Shown: positions 1 to 10,923, counted from the first letter of the stretch. The stretch: 64,000 nt of DNA from Caballeronia arationis (GCF_001544975.2 NZ_FCOG02000004.1:120628-184627), one strand, 5' to 3'. Notes: a model not told the origin generated them from the sequence alone. Program-made: numbers and translations.

Positions 1-148
1 CACCGGCTTAGAATCAGGTTATTGGGCGTCCCGTTTTCTGCGGACGCATTCGGTCCCGCCGCATCGGCACGCCGCCCAGGCGCGCTCGCGTGCAGAGCGC
101 CTCGCAGGCCGGCGGCAAGGATCAGCAAGAAGCAGCAAGAGACCCACG

Positions 149-1420
149 ATGAACATCGACGAATACATGACCGATCTCGGCCGCCGCGCGCGTGCCGCGT
201 CCCGCGCGATGGCGCGTGCCACGACGTCCGCGCGCAACGCGGCGCTCGAAGCGGTGGCGAAGGCGATCGAGCGCGAACGCGCCGCGCTGAAAGAGGCGAA
301 CGCCCGCGATCTCGCCCGCGCGCGCGACAAGGGCCACGACGCCGCTTTCATCGACCGCCTGACGCTCTCCGACCGTGCGCTGAACACGATGGTCGAGGGC
401 CTGCGCCAAGTGGCGTCGCTGGCCGATCCGATCGGCGAGATCAGCGGCCTCAAATTCCGCCCGACCGGCATTCAGGTGGGCCAGATGCGCGTGCCGCTCG
501 GCGTGATCGGCATCATCTACGAGTCGCGGCCGAACGTGACCATCGACGCCGCCGCGCTGTGCCTGAAATCCGGGAACGCTGCGATCCTGCGCGGCGGCTC
601 CGAGGCGCTCGAATGCAACACCGCGCTCGCGAAGCTGATCGGCGAAGGGTTGGAGGCCGCCGGCCTGCCGCAGGACGCCGTGCAGGTCGTCGAAACGGCG
701 GATCGCGCGGCGGTCGGCAAGCTCATCACGATGACGGATTACGTCGACGTGATCGTGCCGCGCGGTGGCAAAAGCCTGATCGCGCGGCTGATGGAAGAAT
801 CGCGCGTGCCGATGATCAAGCATCTCGACGGCATCTGCCACGTCTATGTCGACGACCGCGCCGATCTGGTGAAAACGCTCGCGGTCTGCGAAAACGCGAA
901 GACGCATCGCTACGGCACCTGCAACACGATGGAAACGCTGCTGGTCGCGCGCGGCATCGCGAACGAGGCGTTGCCGGCGCTCGCGCGCATGTTCCAGGCG
1001 AAGGAAGTCGAACTGCGCGTCGATCCGGGCGCGCGCGCCGTGCTGGAAGCGGCGCAGATCGGCGGTCTCGTCGATGCGAAAGAGGAAGACTGGCGCACCG
1101 AATATCTCGCGCCGGTGCTGGCGGTCAAGGTCGTCGCGACGCTCGACGAAGCCATCGATCACATCAACGAACACGGCTCGCATCACACCGACGCGATTCT
1201 CACCGAAGACCACGACCGCGCGATGCGCTTCCTGCGCGAAGTGGATTCGGCGAGCGTGATGGTGAACGCATCGACCCGTTTCGCCGACGGTTTCGAGTTC
1301 GGTCTGGGCGCCGAAATCGGCATCTCGAACGACAAGCTCCACGCGCGCGGACCGGTGGGCCTCGAAGGACTGACATCGCTCAAGTACGTGGTGCTCGGCC
1401 ACGGCGAAGTGCGCCAATAA
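149..1420 (+). CDS. proA: Gamma-glutamyl phosphate reductase (glutamate-5-semialdehyde dehydrogenase)
   Basis: Second enzyme of proline synthesis: NADPH-dependent reduction of gamma-glutamyl phosphate to glutamate-5-semialdehyde in the cytosol. The 423-residue protein has the usual ProA length. It belongs to the aldehyde dehydrogenase fold, with the nucleotide-binding stretch [14 protein letters not shown] near residue 120, the catalytic-cysteine region [11 protein letters not shown] near residue 255, and the C-terminal [13 protein letters not shown] typical of ProA. The ATG follows 'agagaccc', a poor ribosome site, but the conserved N-terminus [11 protein letters not shown] fits this start. 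Reading is open in frame upstream without another good start. It is followed 15 bp later by the HemJ/CopD-like gene, so the two may be co-transcribed. Confidence 0.96.
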   Translation: MNIDEYMTDLGRRARAASRAMARATTSARNAALEAVAKAIERERAALKEANARDLARARDKGHDAAFIDRLTLSDRALNTMVEGLRQVASLADPIGEISGLKFRPTGIQVGQMRVPLGVIGIIYESRPNVTIDAAALCLKSGNAAILRGGSEALECNTALAKLIGEGLEAAGLPQDAVQVVETADRAAVGKLITMTDYVDVIVPRGGKSLIARLMEESRVPMIKHLDGICHVYVDDRADLVKTLAVCENAKTHRYGTCNTMETLLVARGIANEALPALARMFQAKEVELRVDPGARAVLEAAQIGGLVDAKEEDWRTEYLAPVLAVKVVATLDEAIDHINEHGSHHTDAILTEDHDRAMRFLREVDSASVMVNASTRFADGFEFGLGAEIGISNDKLHARGPVGLEGLTSLKYVVLGHGEVRQ

Positions 1421-1435
1421 GAAGGCCACGTATCG

Positions 1436-1852
1436 ATGCTCTGGATCAAATCGCTGCATATCGTGCTGGTGGCTTCGTGGTTTGCGGGGCTTTTTTATCT
1501 CCCGCGCATTTTCGTGAATCTTGCGATGGAGAACGACGCGGCCGCCACCGCGCGGCTCTTGCTGATGGCAAGAAAGCTGTTTCGGTTCATGACCTTCATC
1601 GCGATACCGGCGCTCGCGTGCGGCCTGTGGCTGTGGCTCGTGGTCGGCATCGGACAGGGACAGGGGTGGCTGCACGCGAAGCTGACGATTGTCGCGCTGC
1701 TCATCGTTTATCACGCTTATTGCGGCCGGCTGCTGCATACCTTCCAGCGCGGCGAGAACAAGCGCTCTGACAAGTGGTATCGCATGTTCAACGAACTGCC
1801 GGTGCTGGGGCTGCTCGGCGCGACGCTGCTGGTGGTCATCAAGCCTTTCTAG
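1436..1852 (+). CDS. hemJ: HemJ/CopD family membrane protein (UPF0093-like, probable protoporphyrinogen oxidase)
   Basis: A 138-residue integral membrane protein with about four hydrophobic segments. The N-terminal WIKSLHIVLVASWFAGLFY and the later HAKLTIVALLIVYHAYCGRLL carry the conserved His (residue 8) and Lys that mark the UPF0093/HemJ family, which oxidises protoporphyrinogen IX to protoporphyrin IX in heme synthesis. Many Burkholderia annotations call the same protein only 'CopD family'. Length and motif order favour HemJ over the longer CopD copper proteins. It lies 15 bp after proA on the same strand. Function is inferred from family membership. Confidence 0.8.
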   Translation: MLWIKSLHIVLVASWFAGLFYLPRIFVNLAMENDAAATARLLLMARKLFRFMTFIAIPALACGLWLWLVVGIGQGQGWLHAKLTIVALLIVYHAYCGRLLHTFQRGENKRSDKWYRMFNELPVLGLLGATLLVVIKPF

Positions 1853-2386
1853 GCTATCTGTCGACGGCAGCCGCCAAAGCAGGCGAAGCGGCTCGCCGTT
1901 CATCTCCCAATATGTGTGGCGGATCGCGCAACGCGATCCAAAATCGGACGAACCTCATAGTCATCCGATAACAAACACGGACAATCCCCTCCCGCACTAA
2001 AGCCGATTTCGGCCGCGACGCCCGACCGGCTTCGCGCGCCGACCAAACGCAAAAATCCGTGACAGGCGGCGGTGCATTCGCCGCGCACGCGCAGGGACAA
2101 ATTTTGTCTCCGGTCGGCAAAATTCGTCACAGCAATTTACTTCGATAACCTGATTAATTGCGATTAAGAGGCTTCCTATACGTCGCCTGAAAGGCGCTGC
2201 GGATAATTCGCTTCCCGTACACGACGGGTCGTCTTGAACAAATGGGAATGCGAAGAAAATCGGGAGAAGAGGCGAACGATTCGGGTGGCAGAGGAATCGG
2301 AAAGACTGCTTCGATCGACGCATCAACCGTACTCCGTGCCGGGGCGTCAGCCGAGGCATCAGTGCACAACCGCGTAGCAACACTTC
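1853..2386. other. 534-bp non-coding stretch after hemJ
   Basis: No convincing gene is seen. A perfect 8-bp inverted repeat with a 3-base loop (1921-1939, GGATCGCG/CGCGATCC) could form a hairpin but has no T-run, so it is not a clear terminator. The part around 2130-2165 is AT-rich compared with its surroundings and is the likeliest place for the promoter of the downstream fusion gene. Short open frames here (for example 2242-2526) run into the real gene in another frame. Confidence 0.4.
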
Positions 2387-3199
2387 ATGAAAAACGATGC
2401 CCCGGGCGCCGACTTGTCCGCCCAACCGGCTTTGAACGAACAGGCCCTGACGCCTGCCCGAAAAGTCGACGACACCTTGCTGAAGAGCCTCATCTGGATG
2501 GCGGCTCATCACGGCAAGCCGGTTAGCGAGGCCGCGCTGATCGCGGGCCTGCCCGCCGGCCGCTTCATGTTGCCCAAGCAGGCGCAGATCGCGATGGAGC
2601 AGGCCGGCTTCGCGGCGGGCGTCGTCGAGCGACTCGTGCATGAAGTGTCGCCGATGCTCCTGCCCGTGATTCTTTTTCGCAAGGACCACGGCGGCTGCAT
2701 TCTGCTCGGGACCGCGCCGGACAAGGTCAAGGTGCAGAAGAGCCAGGCCGATGCCAAGGGCAGGACGGAAGACGAATACGAGACGGCATATCGGCTGATC
2801 CTGCCCGAAGTCGGGCCGCAGGTCGTCACGATGGGCGCGTCGAAGGTCAAGGAGTTCTACACAGGCTTTGCGATGCTCGTGAAGCCGCTCGCCAAGGTCG
2901 ATGCCCGCGCGGGCGTCCCCTCCGACGACGGCAATGGCCACCAGTTGCAGTCTGGACTGGGCGACGTCGCTCGCAAGTCGTACGGCGGCATCGCGGCAGC
3001 CACGGCGCTGACGATGATCCCGGACGTCGACGCGAACAAGACGTTGTCGGTCGGTATCGTCGGCGGCACGTACCGCGGTTATGCGGCAACGGCCATCGGC
3101 GGCACGGCACGTATCACGCAAAACCTGAAGGTGCGCGTGGGTGCTGGCCGGAGTTCCAGCGGCACGACGGTCGGCGCAGGCGCTGCGTACCGGTGGTAA
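2387..3199 (+). CDS. Fusion of a type I secretion C39-like domain with a YadA-type C-terminal anchor
   Basis: The 270-residue product joins two domains not expected together. Residues about 25-165 (DDTLLKSLIWMAAHHGKP... to YTGFAMLVKPLAKVDARAG) resemble the N-terminal C39-like domain of LapB/HlyB-type type I secretion ABC transporters, ending where the membrane domain would begin. Residues about 190-270 (DVARKSYGGIAAATALTM... to VGAGAAYRW) are a YadA-family trimeric autotransporter anchor, four beta strands ending in an aromatic residue. No signal peptide, stalk or head is visible, so normal Sec delivery to the outer membrane is not predicted. There is no clear Shine-Dalgarno sequence before the ATG. 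The simplest reading is an in-frame deletion scar joining a secretion gene to an adhesin gene; a functional fusion is possible. Domain calls rest on pattern recognition only. Confidence 0.7.
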   Translation: MKNDAPGADLSAQPALNEQALTPARKVDDTLLKSLIWMAAHHGKPVSEAALIAGLPAGRFMLPKQAQIAMEQAGFAAGVVERLVHEVSPMLLPVILFRKDHGGCILLGTAPDKVKVQKSQADAKGRTEDEYETAYRLILPEVGPQVVTMGASKVKEFYTGFAMLVKPLAKVDARAGVPSDDGNGHQLQSGLGDVARKSYGGIAAATALTMIPDVDANKTLSVGIVGGTYRGYAATAIGGTARITQNLKVRVGAGRSSSGTTVGAGAAYRW

Positions 3200-3323
3200 G
3201 CCCATAGTCGAACGGCCAGCCAGCAGCGCACTCCGGTGCGCTGCTTCTGGCGGCCGGTCCGGCCCGGCGGTCGATTCGCGAGAGTCGGCCGTGACGGACG
3301 GATCGGCGCTATCTCAAGCGATT

Positions 3324-3367
3324 CAAAACAAAGCGGGCTCTTCTTCGGAAGAGCCCGCTTTGTTTTG
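3324..3367. terminator. Strong bidirectional intrinsic terminator
   Basis: A perfect 20-bp inverted repeat (3324-3343 and 3348-3367) with a TTCG tetraloop has a GC-rich core (AGCGGGCTCTTC) flanked by AAAC/GTTTTG. It lies between the fusion gene on the plus strand and hexR on the minus strand and can stop transcription from both sides. Confidence 0.9.
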
Positions 3368-3443
3368 TGCACGTCATTCGCAGATTGGCGCGCACATCGG
3401 CCGGGCCGAAGCGCGGCTCTCACCTCGTCACGCCAGGCATCCA

Positions 3444-4283
3444 TCAACTCCCCACGCGCCGTTTCTCCAGCACGTCCTTCGCCTGCGCGAGTTTCTCCGC
3501 CAGTTGCGGCCCGCGCGCGAGCGCGACGCCCACCGCCAGAATGTCGCCGATCGCGAGATGCGACACACGCGACGTCATCGGCGAAAAAATATCGGTGTCT
3601 TCATCGACATTGGCAAACAATCCGACGCTCGCCATGCGCGCAAGCGGCGAATTACCGTGCGTGATCGCGATCACCCGCGCGCCGCCCGCGAGCGCCGACT
3701 TGCAGGCGTCGAGGATATCCTTGGTGCGCCCCGTGTTCGAAATCGCGACGACGACATCCCCCGCGCCGAGCAGCGCCGCCGAAGTCGTGTACGTGTGAGG
3801 GTCGGAATACGCCACCGACGGCACGCCGAGCCGGAAAAACTTGTGCTGCACGTCGAGCGCGGCAATGCCCGATCCGCCCGCGCCGTAGAATTCGATGCGG
3901 CGCGCGTCGGCGAGCAACGTGATCGCCGCGGCGACGCTGTCCGTCGATAAGCCGTTGCGCACCTGGATCAGCGCGCCGATCGTCCGGTCGAGCACTTTCG
4001 CGGCGACGCCGGACACGGGCTCGTCGGTTCGCACGTCGCGATAGACCGTGGGCACATCTCCTGCGACGCTCTGAGCCAGCCGGATCTTGAATTCGCGAAA
4101 GCCGGAAAAGCCGAGCGCCCGGCAAAAGCGCGCGATGGTCGGCTGGCTCACGCCGACGCGCGCGGCAAAGTCGGTCATCGCAAGATCGAGCACTTCGCGC
4201 GGCGCTTCCAAAACGTAGTCGGCGAGCTTGCGCTCGGACGGGCGCAATTGTTCGCGCATTGCTTCGACTTGGGACAGCAACAT
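3444..4283 (-). CDS. hexR: RpiR-family transcriptional regulator HexR
   Basis: Controls Entner-Doudoroff and related sugar genes, sensing KDPG. The 279 residues show an N-terminal RpiR helix-turn-helix (about 1-77, with DFAARVGVSQPTIARFCRALGFSGFREFK) and a C-terminal SIS sugar-phosphate domain (about 120-260, with FYGAGGSGIAALD and VAISNTGRTKDILD). It is divergent from edd-eda and close to gluconate uptake genes, which fits HexR better than other RpiR members. Two HexR-like palindromes sit in the intergenic region, so it probably controls edd-eda and perhaps itself. Confidence 0.93.
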   Translation of the reverse strand: MLLSQVEAMREQLRPSERKLADYVLEAPREVLDLAMTDFAARVGVSQPTIARFCRALGFSGFREFKIRLAQSVAGDVPTVYRDVRTDEPVSGVAAKVLDRTIGALIQVRNGLSTDSVAAAITLLADARRIEFYGAGGSGIAALDVQHKFFRLGVPSVAYSDPHTYTTSAALLGAGDVVVAISNTGRTKDILDACKSALAGGARVIAITHGNSPLARMASVGLFANVDEDTDIFSPMTSRVSHLAIGDILAVGVALARGPQLAEKLAQAKDVLEKRRVGS

Positions 4284-4336
4284 CGGGAATCTCGCCTATG
4301 CTGGAAATTGCGTGGACTATAGCTGATTAACCATCA

Positions 4337-4351
4337 TGTACAAATACTACA
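4337..4351. promoter_or_regulatory. Candidate HexR operator 1 (hexR-proximal)
   Basis: TGTACAAATACTACA has TGTA and TACA half sites separated by seven bases, like the published proteobacterial HexR consensus TGTARTWWWYTACA. It lies 54 bp upstream of the hexR start and about 235 bp upstream of edd. The match is by eye; binding is inferred. Confidence 0.55.
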
Positions 4352-4458
4352 TAAAATCGTCTTGCGCAGATCAGGGATTTCCCTGATACGTATGTGCAGC
4401 AAGCTTTGGTGGTCTAAGTGTTCGCTTAACGGAATGCGGTAAAAGCCCGTTGCAGACG

Positions 4459-4473
4459 TGTAGTTTTTCTACT
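4459..4473. promoter_or_regulatory. Candidate HexR operator 2 (edd-proximal)
   Basis: TGTAGTTTTTCTACT agrees with TGTARTWWWYTACA except for one extra central base and the last half-site position. It lies 114 bp upstream of the edd start, where a repressor could block edd-eda transcription. Together with the site at 4337 it makes a pair about 120 bp apart across the divergent promoter region. Confidence 0.6.
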
Positions 4474-4586
4474 AACATCGGGTCACTCGGCAAAGTGGCG
4501 CATTGAACCAGAACTGCCGATCCCCGCGACATTCAACCCAAGCACCTCGGCGGCGTGTTCACGCGGAACGAGGCGAAGGAGTTTCG

Positions 4587-6485
4587 ATGGTTTCCCCGCA
4601 TCCGCAATTGAAGAAGGTCACCGACCGCGTGATCGAACGCAGCAAGCCGACGCGCGCGGCGTATCTGGCGCGCATCGCAGCCGCGCACGGCCAGTTCCCG
4701 GCGCGTGGCGCGCTTTCGTGTGCCAATCTCGCGCATGGCTTTGCCGGCCTCGAAGGCCAGGAAAAGATCGCGATCAAGTCGGTGCGCGAACCGAACATCG
4801 GCATCGTTTCGTCATACAACGAGATGCTCTCGGCGCACGCACCGTACAAGTCCTTCCCCGACATCATCAAGCAAGCTGCGCGCGAAAGTGGCGGCATCGC
4901 GCAGTTCGCGGGTGGCGTGCCGGCGATGTGCGACGGCATTACCCAGGGCAACGCGGGAATGGAACTGTCGCTGTTCTCGCGCGAAGTGATCGCGATGAGC
5001 ACGGCGGTCGCGCTCACGCACAACATGTTCGATGCGGCACTGTGCCTCGGCATCTGCGACAAGATCGTGCCGGGCCTCCTGATCGGCGCGCTGCAGTTCG
5101 GCCATCTGCCGACCATCTTCGTCCCGGCCGGCCCGATGACGAGCGGCCTCACCAACGACGAAAAGGCCAAGGTCCGCCAGCAGTTCGCGACCGGCGCGTG
5201 CGATCGCGGCGCGCTGCTCGAAGCGGAATCGGCGGCGTATCACAGCCACGGCACCTGCACGTTCTACGGCACGGCGAACAGCAACCAGATGCTGATGGAG
5301 GTGATGGGCCTGCATCTGCCGAGTTCGGCTTTCGTCCATCCGCACACGCCGCTGCGCGATGCGCTCACCGCTCAGGCTGCGAAGCGCGTGCTCGAACTCA
5401 CCGCCGAGCGCGGCGACTACACGCCGATCGGCCACGTCGTCGACGAGAAGTCGATCGTGAACGGCATCGTCGCGCTGCTGGCGACCGGCGGCTCGACCAA
5501 TCACACGCTGCATCTGGTCGCGATTGCGCGTGCGGCGGGCATCGTGATCGACTGGAACGACTTCGACGAGCTCTCGGCCAGCGTGCCGCTGCTCGCGAAG
5601 ATCTACCCGAACGGCAAGGCCGACGTGAACCATTTCCACGCGGCGGGCGGTGTCGCGTTCCTCGTGCGCAACCTGCTCGAAGCGGGTCTGCTGCACGAAG
5701 ACGTCAAGACCGTCGCGGGTCCGGGGCTCACGCACTACACGAAGGAGCCGAAGCTCATCGAGGGCAAGCTGGAGTGGGTCGACGGCACGGAAGCTAGCCA
5801 CGACACGAAGGTGCTGCGCGGCATCGAAGAGCCGTTCGCGCCCGATGGCGGCCTGCGCCTGATGCAGGGCAAGCTCGGCCGCGGCGTAATCAAGATTTCG
5901 GCGGTGGCGCCGGAGCATCGCGTGGTGAAGGCGCCGGCCATCGTCTTTCATTCGCAGGAAGAAGTGCAGGAAGCGTTCGACAAGGGCGAACTGAAGCGCG
6001 ATTTCGTCGCGGTCGTGCGCTTTCAAGGCGCGCGTGCGAACGGAATGCCGGAGTTGCATCGATTGACGCCGCTTCTCGGCGTGTTGCAGGATCAGGGCTT
6101 CCACGTTGCGCTCGTCACCGATGGACGCATGTCGGGCGCGTCGGGCAAGGTGCCGGCGGTGATCCACGTGTCGCCGGAAGCGTTGCTGCAAGGCCCGCTC
6201 GGCAAGGTGCGCACGGGCGACACCATCGTGATCGACGCGCAGGCCGGCGTGCTCGACATCGAAATCGATTCGAAGCAATGGGCGGCGCGTGAAGTCGAGG
6301 CACCGCGCCATCAGGCGGAAAACGAAGTCGGTTTCGGCCGCGAGCTCTTTGGCGTTTTCCGCAGCGCGGCATTGCCGGCGGAACTGGGCGCATCGGTGTT
6401 CGGTCCGATGGTCGGCGAGACGCACGAGACGCGCGCCGCCTATCAGACGACGAAGACGGCACACGTATCGCACGCCACGCACTGA
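4587..6485 (+). CDS. edd: 6-phosphogluconate dehydratase
   Basis: First enzyme specific to the Entner-Doudoroff pathway; it dehydrates 6-phosphogluconate to KDPG using an iron-sulfur cluster. Both IlvD/Edd signatures are present: [15 protein letters not shown] near residue 155 and [20 protein letters not shown] near residue 510. The open frame extends up to 4503, but the ATG at 4587 has a good AAGGAG six bases upstream and begins the conserved [18 protein letters not shown], giving 632 residues (Edd is usually about 600-620). The next gene is eda, 75 bp downstream, forming the usual edd-eda pair. Confidence 0.96.
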   Translation: MVSPHPQLKKVTDRVIERSKPTRAAYLARIAAAHGQFPARGALSCANLAHGFAGLEGQEKIAIKSVREPNIGIVSSYNEMLSAHAPYKSFPDIIKQAARESGGIAQFAGGVPAMCDGITQGNAGMELSLFSREVIAMSTAVALTHNMFDAALCLGICDKIVPGLLIGALQFGHLPTIFVPAGPMTSGLTNDEKAKVRQQFATGACDRGALLEAESAAYHSHGTCTFYGTANSNQMLMEVMGLHLPSSAFVHPHTPLRDALTAQAAKRVLELTAERGDYTPIGHVVDEKSIVNGIVALLATGGSTNHTLHLVAIARAAGIVIDWNDFDELSASVPLLAKIYPNGKADVNHFHAAGGVAFLVRNLLEAGLLHEDVKTVAGPGLTHYTKEPKLIEGKLEWVDGTEASHDTKVLRGIEEPFAPDGGLRLMQGKLGRGVIKISAVAPEHRVVKAPAIVFHSQEEVQEAFDKGELKRDFVAVVRFQGARANGMPELHRLTPLLGVLQDQGFHVALVTDGRMSGASGKVPAVIHVSPEALLQGPLGKVRTGDTIVIDAQAGVLDIEIDSKQWAAREVEAPRHQAENEVGFGRELFGVFRSAALPAELGASVFGPMVGETHETRAAYQTTKTAHVSHATH

Positions 6486-6560
6486 GCAGTACACGGGAAC
6501 CTGAGGGATACCACTCGCGGACAGAACAACACACGCCGCACAAGACAGGAGTTGCATCAC

Positions 6561-7193
6561 ATGAAAACGGTAAGCGAAATCGTGCGTCTGGGCCCGGTGA
6601 TTCCGGTGCTCGCCTTCGATTCGGTCGAGCAGGGCGAACACGTGTCGCGCGCGTTGCACGCTGGCGGCGTGAAGGTCCTCGAAATCACGCTGCGCACGGC
6701 GGCAGGCATCGGCGCGATCGAGCGCGCGAGCCAGCTCGCGGACGACATCGTGGTCGGCGTCGGCACGATCACGAAGCCCGAGCACTGCGCGCAGGCGAAG
6801 AAGGCGGGCGCGCAGTTCGGTGTGTCGCCGGGACTCACGAAGGACATGCATAAGGCCGCGCAGGATGCCGGCCTGCCGCTTCTGCCGGGCGTGATGACGC
6901 CGAGCGACATTATCCAGGCGCTCGAACTCGGCTACGAGATCGTCAAGTTCTTTCCGGCGCAGCAAGCGGGTGGCATTCCGATGCTGCAGGCGTTCTACGG
7001 TCCGTTCCCGACGCTCAAGTTCTGTCCGACAGGCGGCATCACCGCCGAAACCGCGACGAGCTTCCTCGCGCAGCCGAACGTCGTGTGCGTCGGCGGCTCG
7101 TGGCTGACGCCGAAAGCGGCGCTCGCCGCGCAGAACTGGGAGGAGGTCACGCGACTCGCGCGAGCGGCGAGCGCGCTGGCCGCACCGGCCTGA
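6561..7193 (+). CDS. eda: KDPG/KHG aldolase
   Basis: Cleaves KDPG to pyruvate and glyceraldehyde-3-phosphate, the second Entner-Doudoroff step. The 210-residue class I aldolase keeps the active-site glutamate region KVLEITLRT and the Schiff-base lysine in YEIVKFFPAQ, followed by the phosphate-binding CPTGGI. The ATG at 6561 follows CAGGAG at good spacing; a TTG three codons upstream is less likely. It lies downstream of edd on the same strand and is followed by an intrinsic terminator. Confidence 0.96.
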   Translation: MKTVSEIVRLGPVIPVLAFDSVEQGEHVSRALHAGGVKVLEITLRTAAGIGAIERASQLADDIVVGVGTITKPEHCAQAKKAGAQFGVSPGLTKDMHKAAQDAGLPLLPGVMTPSDIIQALELGYEIVKFFPAQQAGGIPMLQAFYGPFPTLKFCPTGGITAETATSFLAQPNVVCVGGSWLTPKAALAAQNWEEVTRLARAASALAAPA

Positions 7194-7233
7194 TCGCCTG
7201 TTGCCGGGCGCACGAGCGGCCGGCAACCCAGCG

Positions 7234-7271
7234 AAAGCCTCTGCGACCTCGGCGTCACGGAGGCTTTTTTT
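7234..7271 (+). terminator. Intrinsic terminator of the edd-eda operon
   Basis: An eight-pair stem (AGCCTCTG with CGGAGGCT) is followed at once by a run of seven T. It sits 40 bp after eda on the same strand. Confidence 0.8.
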
Positions 7272-7448
7272 GTATTCATGGAAGCTTTCGGATCGATGTT
7301 TTGATGTAGTCGGGACGCTGCAAATCGAAGGCAACAAGTAAAATCCGGATTCCTCGGCGCCGCGTGTGCGCTTGCCGGACGCCGCTGTTACGAGCGACGG
7401 CAAACGCACCCGTAGCGATAACGTCAACAAAACCAAAGGAGGCGCTTC

Positions 7449-8810
7449 ATGGAAGCCGTCCACGGCAGCATGCTGCTCGTCTACGCGGTCATCGCGATCG
7501 CAGTGCTGATCCTGATGATCACGCGCTACAAGGTCTACCCGTTCCTCGTTCTTCTGATCGTTTCGCTGCTGCTAGGGCTCGCCGTCGGCATGCCGATGGA
7601 CAAGATCGTCAAGGCGTTCGAAACCGGCAACGGCAACACGCTCGGCCACATCGCGGTGGTGGTGGGTCTCGGCACGATGCTCGGCAAGATGATGGCCGAG
7701 TCGGGCGGCGCGGAGCGCATCGCGAATACGCTCATCCACCTGTTCGGCGAGAAGAACATTCACTGGGCGATGATGTTCGTCGCGATCATCGTCGGCTTGC
7801 CCGTGTTCTTCGAAGTCGGCTTCGTGCTGCTGATTCCGATCGCGTTCAACGTCGCGAAGCGCACGGGCAAGTCGCTCCTGCTGATCGGCCTGCCGATGGT
7901 CGCGGGTCTGTCCGTCGTGCACGGCCTGATTCCGCCCCACCCGGCAGCTCTCCTCGCGGTGCAGGCGTATCACGCCGACATCGGCAAGACGATTGCCTAC
8001 GGCCTGATCGTCGGCGTGCCGACGGCGATCGTCGCGGGTCCGCTCTTCGCGCTCGTGATCCACAAGTACATCAAGCTGCCGGAGAACAATCCGCTCGCGG
8101 CGCAGTTCGTCGAGCAGCACACGGAAGGCCAGAAACGCGAGCTGCCGGGCTTCGGCGTCACGCTTTTCACGATCCTGCTGCCGGTGATCCTGATGCTGGT
8201 CGGAAGCTGGGCTGACCTCGTCTTCGCGCCGAAGACGCTGCCGAACGACCTGTTGCGCTTTGTCGGGCAGTCGGACATCGCGCTCCTGATCGCCGTGCTC
8301 GTGAGCTTCTACACCTTCGGCGCGGCGCGCGGCTTCAATCGCGAGCAGATCCAGAAGTTTTGCGGCGAGTGTCTCGCGCCGATCGCGGGCATTACGCTGA
8401 TCGTCGGTGCGGGCGGCGGCTTCGGCAACATCCTGCGCGAAAGCGGAATTTCGCAGCAGATCGTCGCGTCGGCTTCGCAGGCGAACCTGTCGCCGCTGTT
8501 GCTCGGCTGGTTCGTCGCCGCGCTGATTCGTCTGGCGACAGGCTCGGCCACGGTGGCGATGACGACCGCGTGCGGCATCGTCGCGCCGATCGCGGCGGCA
8601 GCGGGCGGCGGCACGAAGCCCGAGTTGCTGGTGCTCGCGACGGGCGCAGGCTCGCTGATCTTCTCGCATGTGAACGATGGCGGCTTCTGGCTGATCAAAG
8701 AGTATTTCGGGATGACGGTGGGCCAGACGTTCAAGACCTGGTCGCTGTGCGAGACGATCATCTCGCTGTTGGGTTTGGGGCTGACCTTCGCGCTCGCGGC
8801 GGTCTTGTAA
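7449..8810 (+). CDS. gntT: Gluconate:H+ symporter, GntP family
   Basis: Inner-membrane permease for gluconate. The 453 residues contain about 12-14 hydrophobic segments and GntP-family stretches such as GNGNTLGHIAVVVGLGTMLGKMM, GLSVVHGLIPPHPAALLA and LATGSATVAMTTACGIVAP. The start has an excellent AAAGGAGG site about six bases upstream. It is followed by gluconokinase, so gluconate is imported, phosphorylated and passed to Edd/Eda encoded just upstream. The exact paralogue (GntT, GntU or GntP) cannot be told from sequence; the symbol is provisional. Confidence 0.92.
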   Translation: MEAVHGSMLLVYAVIAIAVLILMITRYKVYPFLVLLIVSLLLGLAVGMPMDKIVKAFETGNGNTLGHIAVVVGLGTMLGKMMAESGGAERIANTLIHLFGEKNIHWAMMFVAIIVGLPVFFEVGFVLLIPIAFNVAKRTGKSLLLIGLPMVAGLSVVHGLIPPHPAALLAVQAYHADIGKTIAYGLIVGVPTAIVAGPLFALVIHKYIKLPENNPLAAQFVEQHTEGQKRELPGFGVTLFTILLPVILMLVGSWADLVFAPKTLPNDLLRFVGQSDIALLIAVLVSFYTFGAARGFNREQIQKFCGECLAPIAGITLIVGAGGGFGNILRESGISQQIVASASQANLSPLLLGWFVAALIRLATGSATVAMTTACGIVAPIAAAAGGGTKPELLVLATGAGSLIFSHVNDGGFWLIKEYFGMTVGQTFKTWSLCETIISLLGLGLTFALAAVL

Positions 8811-8870
8811 GCAAGGATTGGCGCATAGGACCGGAGTAAAGCGCTAACTCCGGTCGACAGGAGAAAATCA

Positions 8871-9365
8871 ATGATATTCATCGCGATGGGCGTCTCAGGT
8901 TGCGGCAAGACGCGGATTGGTGAACTGCTGGCGGAACGGCTCGAATGCGCCTTCACCGATGGCGACGCGTTTCACAGCGAAGCGAACAAGGAGAAGATGC
9001 ACAAGGGCATCCCGCTGACGGACGATGACCGCTGGCCGTGGCTTCGGACGATCCGCGCGGCGATCGAGGAAAAGCAGAGCGCGGGCGAGACGGCGGTGTT
9101 CACGTGCTCGTCGCTCAAGCGCGCATACCGCGACATCCTGCGCGCTGGCGATTCCGACGTGACCTTCGTCTATCTGCACGGCACGGTGGAATTGCTGCGC
9201 GAGCGGCTCGGCGAGCGCAAGGGTCATTTCTTCGATCCGTCGCTGTTGCAGAGCCAGCTCGATACGCTGGAGCCGCCGGGCGCGGACGAAGCGATCGAAG
9301 CCGATATCGCGATGACGCCGGATCAGATCGTCGACAAGGTGCTGAAGGAAGTGAAGGAGCGCTGA
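8871..9365 (+). CDS. gntK: Gluconokinase
   Basis: Phosphorylates gluconate to 6-phosphogluconate with ATP, feeding the Entner-Doudoroff pathway. The 164-residue protein has the P-loop GVSGCGKT at residues 7-14, the substrate region DGDAFHSEANKEKMHKGIPLTDDDRWPWL, and FTCSSLKRAYRDILR, all typical of GntK. The ATG follows GACAGGAG. It lies 60 bp after the permease and ends just before a bidirectional terminator. Confidence 0.96.
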   Translation: MIFIAMGVSGCGKTRIGELLAERLECAFTDGDAFHSEANKEKMHKGIPLTDDDRWPWLRTIRAAIEEKQSAGETAVFTCSSLKRAYRDILRAGDSDVTFVYLHGTVELLRERLGERKGHFFDPSLLQSQLDTLEPPGADEAIEADIAMTPDQIVDKVLKEVKER

Positions 9366-9380
9366 AGGCGCTCGAGGCAT

Positions 9381-9419
9381 AAAAAAAGGGCGTCCCGTGT
9401 CGCGGGACGCCCTTTTTTG
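9381..9419. terminator. Bidirectional terminator between gntK and purB
   Basis: A ten-pair GC-rich stem (GGGCGTCCCG with CGGGACGCCC) with a five-base loop is flanked by seven A on one side and six T on the other. It serves both the plus-strand gntK and the minus-strand purB. Confidence 0.92.
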
Positions 9420-9434
9420 TAGCGACGGTTTTCG

Positions 9435-10889
<1,455 letters not shown>

Positions 10890-10923
10890 TTAAACCGGGC
10901 GCAGGCGGCGGCGCGGCCTGCGC

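Noticed and set aside
1..148. Open frame and possible end of an upstream gene (TAG at 9-11) at the left edge
   Set aside because: Only a few codons are visible, and the proA frame is open upstream without a start; holA would be expected here in Burkholderia but cannot be shown.
122..1903. 593-codon minus-strand frame opposite proA and hemJ, and similar very long frames (for example 4812-7463 and 12779-15478, minus strand)
   Set aside because: They lie antisense to clear genes in high-GC sequence, are rich in Arg/Ala/His and show no domain; they are by-products of codon bias.
1921..1939. Hairpin GGATCGCG-CAA-CGCGATCC as a terminator of hemJ
   Set aside because: Perfect stem but no T-run on either strand.
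2242..2526. 94-codon plus-strand frame before the fusion gene
   Set aside because: No domain, no ribosome site, and it overlaps the better-supported frame starting at 2387.
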